From Collinsella sp. (GTDB lineage: Bacteria; Actinomycetota; Coriobacteriia; Coriobacteriales; Coriobacteriaceae): a stretch of 17,786 nucleotides of DNA. Positions 15,661-17,786 of the stretch are shown piece after piece (position 1 is the first letter of the stretch; each line of letters starts with the position of its first letter). Below the pieces are notes generated by a model. That model was not told the origin of the DNA, made no database searches, and saw only the letters and a list, made by a program, of their open reading frames with translations. Made by a program: the position numbers and the translations under genes. The stretch covers positions 1 to 17,786 of the forward strand of contig DXZO01000056.1 in assembly GCA_019419625.1 (NCBI GenBank). The letters are read 5' to 3'.

Positions 15661-16695
15661 ATGTCCCGTACTGCCACCGATAGCACCGTCCTGCTGGGCC
15701 ACGGCTCTGGCGGTCAGATGATGAAACGCATCATCGATGAGGTCTTTTTGGATGCCTTTGGGTCGCCCGAGCTGCTCGAGGGCAACGATGCCGGCGTCGC
15801 CGCGCTGCCCACGAGCGGGCGCATCGCCATGTCGACCGACAGCTTTGTGGTGACGCCGCAGTTCTTCCCCGGCGGTAATATCGGCCGACTCGCCGTATGC
15901 GGAACCGTCAACGACGTCGCGACCTCGGGTGCCAACGTACGCTACCTATCGTGCGGCTTTATCCTCGAAGAGGGCTATCCCATGGATAAGCTGCGCCAGA
16001 TTGTGCAAACGATGGCCGAGACGGCGCACGAGGCGGGCGTGGCGATCATCACCGGCGACACCAAAGTGGTCGAGCGCGGCGGGGCCGACGGCGTCTACAT
16101 CAATACCGCCGGCGTGGGCGAAGTGCCCGTGGGCGTAGCGCTCAGCGGCGCCAACTGCCAGCCCGGCGATGTCATTCTGGTATCGGGTACGCTGGGCGAC
16201 CACGGTATCGCCATCATGAGCCAACGCGAGGGCTTGGCGTTTTCGAGCACCATCGAAAGCGATGCCGCGCCGCTCAACCACCTGATTGCCGATGTGCTTG
16301 CCGCAGCACCCGAAACACGCTGCTTCCGCGACCCCACGCGCGGCGGCCTGGCGTCCACGCTCAATGAGTTTGCCCAGGCCAGCGGCGTTGCCATGGAGGT
16401 CGACGAGGATGCCGTGCCTGTGCGCCCCGACGTGCAGGCAGCCTGCGAGATGCTCGGCTATGACGTGCTGCAGGTAGCAAACGAGGGCAAGATGGTTGCC
16501 GTGGTGCCGGCCGAGCAGGCCGATGCCGCGCTGGCAGCCATGCGCGCCGCGCGCTACGGCGAGAATGCCGCTATTATCGGTCGCGTGCTGCCGCTTGCCG
16601 AGGACGCCCGCCCCGCCGTTCGCGTGCGCACCGGCTGGGGCTCGACCCGCATCCTCGACATGCTCGTAGGAGAGCAGCTGCCGAGGATTTGCTAA
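15661..16695 (+). CDS. hypE: Hydrogenase maturation protein HypE
   Basis: ATP-dependent dehydratase that turns the HypF-delivered thiocarboxamide on its C-terminal Cys into thiocyanate, the CN donor to HypC-HypD. The 344 residues belong to the AIR synthase/PurM-like fold. The N-terminal LLGHGSGGQMMKRIIDEVF is typical, followed by GNDAGVAAL, STDSFVVTPQFFPGGNIG, CGTVNDVATSGA, ITGDTKVVERGG and DPTRGGLASTLNEFA. It ends in the essential tail PRIC, with Cys344 as the modified residue. The ATG at 15661 has GGAG eight bases upstream. It is probably expressed with hypC-hypD by read-through, or from a promoter in the 214-bp gap holding element 2. hypA and hypB do not follow; the next gene is unrelated. 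Confidence 0.98.
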   Translation: MSRTATDSTVLLGHGSGGQMMKRIIDEVFLDAFGSPELLEGNDAGVAALPTSGRIAMSTDSFVVTPQFFPGGNIGRLAVCGTVNDVATSGANVRYLSCGFILEEGYPMDKLRQIVQTMAETAHEAGVAIITGDTKVVERGGADGVYINTAGVGEVPVGVALSGANCQPGDVILVSGTLGDHGIAIMSQREGLAFSSTIESDAAPLNHLIADVLAAAPETRCFRDPTRGGLASTLNEFAQASGVAMEVDEDAVPVRPDVQAACEMLGYDVLQVANEGKMVAVVPAEQADAALAAMRAARYGENAAIIGRVLPLAEDARPAVRVRTGWGSTRILDMLVGEQLPRIC

Positions 16696-16801
16696 CGACA
16701 AAGGCTCAGGGCTATTAAAGATATTCAGATTCCAAACCATGCCCGGCACGCATGCCCAGTATCATGGGGTGCGTTTTACAACTCAAGCGGCAGGAGCACC
16801 C

Positions 16802-17470
16802 ATGGCAGCAGCTTTTTCCCATGTGATCTTTGATCTGGATGGCACCATCCTCAACACGCTCGAGGACCTGGCGGCCGCCAGCAACCATACCTGCGAGATG
16901 CACGGCTGGCCCACGTTTGCCGTAGACGAGTACCGCTACAAGGTGGGAAACGGCATGCTCAAGCTGGTCGAGCGCTTTATGCCCGCCGAGTATGCGGGCG
17001 ACGGCCGTATGTTTGAGCAGACGCTTGCCGAGTTTAGGGCTTACTACGGCGAGCACAAGGAGGACCACACCGCACCGTACGCCGGCACGATCGAGCTGCT
17101 CGACTGCCTGCGCGCCGCGGGTGTGCAGCTTGCCGTGCTCACTAACAAGGACCACGTCTCGGCGGTTCCGCTTATCGAGAAATACTTTGGTTCCGAGCGC
17201 TTTGCGCTGGTGCAGGGCCGCGTCGATGCGTTTCCTCCCAAGCCCGAGGCGCCTGTTACGCTGCATGTGATGGAAGAGCTAGGTGCCGACCCGGCAACCA
17301 CACTCTATGTGGGCGATTCCAATGTCGATGTTCTGACCGGTCACAACGCCGGCCTCAAGAGCGCCGGTGTCACCTGGGGCTTCCGTGGCCGCGCAGAGTT
17401 GGAAGCCACCGGCGCCGACTACGTGGTGGACACCCAGGAAGAGCTCGCGTCGCTGATTCTGGGCGAGTAG
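16802..17470 (+). CDS. HAD-family hydrolase, phosphoglycolate phosphatase-like
   Basis: Haloacid-dehalogenase phosphatase of 222 residues. Motif I is FDLDGTILNT (nucleophile Asp11, acid/base Asp13). An alpha-helical C1 cap follows (about 18-85), then motif II with Thr114 (VLTNKD), motif III Lys147 (PPKPEAP) and motif IV GDSNVDV (Asp172, Asp176). This arrangement, with DTQEEL near the end, is typical of Gph/PGP-type enzymes that hydrolyse phosphoglycolate or related small phosphates; the substrate cannot be fixed from sequence alone. The ATG at 16802 has GGCAGGAG five bases upstream and starts just before motif I. An in-frame start at 16739 adds 21 unrelated residues and was rejected. Array B begins 41 bp after the stop. 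Confidence 0.9.
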   Translation: MAAAFSHVIFDLDGTILNTLEDLAAASNHTCEMHGWPTFAVDEYRYKVGNGMLKLVERFMPAEYAGDGRMFEQTLAEFRAYYGEHKEDHTAPYAGTIELLDCLRAAGVQLAVLTNKDHVSAVPLIEKYFGSERFALVQGRVDAFPPKPEAPVTLHVMEELGADPATTLYVGDSNVDVLTGHNAGLKSAGVTWGFRGRAELEATGADYVVDTQEELASLILGE

Positions 17471-17511
17471 CGGGGCTGTCGCTCAACACGGCTGGATAGA
17501 TTCTGTCGCGC

Positions 17512-17681
17512 GGAAAGCGCATCCCGTTTTGCCGCCCCAGAATGGGATGCGCTTTCCGGTTGAGCCTTGTCGGGGAAACGGCATCCCGTTTCAGAGCAAT
17601 ATTCCGGGTCGCACTTTCCACAACCCACCCCATCCGGAAACCGCGACCCGCTATTCGGCCAAATACCGGCTCGTATTTTCC
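17512..17681. repeat. Array B: six alternating inverted 15-bp repeats, 31-bp period
   Basis: Six copies alternate in orientation at 17512-17526, 17543-17557, 17574-17588, 17605-17619, 17636-17650 and 17667-17681. Every gap is exactly 16 bp. The first pair (GGAAAGCGCATCCCG and its near-complement) forms an almost perfect hairpin. Copies 4 and 5 share a CGACCCG variant and pair with each other in 13 of 15 positions. Copy 6 is the most degenerate. The gap at 17651-17666 shares TTCGGCCAAATA with a gap of array A (2507-2522). This is the same family as array A. The six units fill most of the space after the HAD gene. Confidence 0.85.
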
Positions 17682-17786
17682 CGAGCATTCGATGCAACGC
17701 TGGCGCAAGGAGTGTCCCCAACTGCCGGCAGAGACGATATGAGCAGGACATAAAAACATTGAGAGCCCCTGCTGCATGAAAGACCG
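17682..17786. other. Right end of window; no gene recognised
   Basis: 105 bp after array B. No open frame with a ribosome-binding site, no terminator and no RNA gene were seen. The last 50 bases are more AT-rich and may lead into the next gene's promoter. Confidence 0.4.

Noticed and set aside
17370..17777. 135- and 110-residue minus-strand frames over array B
   Set aside because: The peptide repeats come from the 31-bp DNA repeats, the frames overlap the HAD gene end, and the repeat period is not a multiple of three.

Overview
The window looks like a chromosomal stretch of a high-GC, anaerobic, gut-type actinobacterium, most likely class Coriobacteriia (Collinsella-like). I infer this from GC-rich codon use, the dnaK-grpE order, a LytTR/AgrC-type signalling pair in a high-GC genome, and [NiFe]-hydrogenase maturation genes. 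No database search was possible.

Layout. 1-2166 (minus): dnaK followed by the start of grpE, which runs off the left edge. 2167-2761: long non-coding stretch with the chaperone promoter region, a strictly periodic array of alternating inverted repeats (array A) and the ferredoxin promoter. 2762-2947 (plus): small 2x[4Fe-4S] ferredoxin. 2948-3186: strong bidirectional terminator, then a 98-bp hairpin element. 3187-7053 (minus): four-gene NAD operon nadA-nadB-nadC-niaR behind a promoter overlapped by a perfect 19-bp inverted repeat. 7345-9344 (plus): LytTR response regulator and AgrC-like kinase. 9409-9984 (minus): a protein resembling a catalytically degraded uracil-DNA glycosylase. 10121-10441 (plus): thioredoxin. 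10663-16695 (plus): a nickel/hydrogenase block made of a small helical protein, NikR with a His/Cys-rich extension, hypF, hypC, hypD and hypE. A second 98-bp hairpin element lies between hypD and hypE. 16802-17470 (plus): HAD phosphatase, followed by a second periodic repeat array (array B).

How the genes work together. NadB and NadA make quinolinate from aspartate and dihydroxyacetone phosphate, and NadC converts it to nicotinate mononucleotide. NiaR, the last gene of the operon, is the probable niacin-responsive repressor of the whole operon. NikR senses nickel. HypF, HypE, HypC and HypD build and deliver the Fe(CN)2CO part of the [NiFe] active site. The nickel-insertion genes hypA and hypB are not in the window.

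The most unusual content is non-coding. (1) Two arrays, 15 kb apart, hold 4 and 6 copies of a 15-bp motif in alternating orientation, always 16 bp apart (31-bp period). (2) Two 98-bp elements, in opposite orientations, share two fixed 12-nt internal segments at identical offsets, while the surrounding stems differ in sequence but keep pairing.
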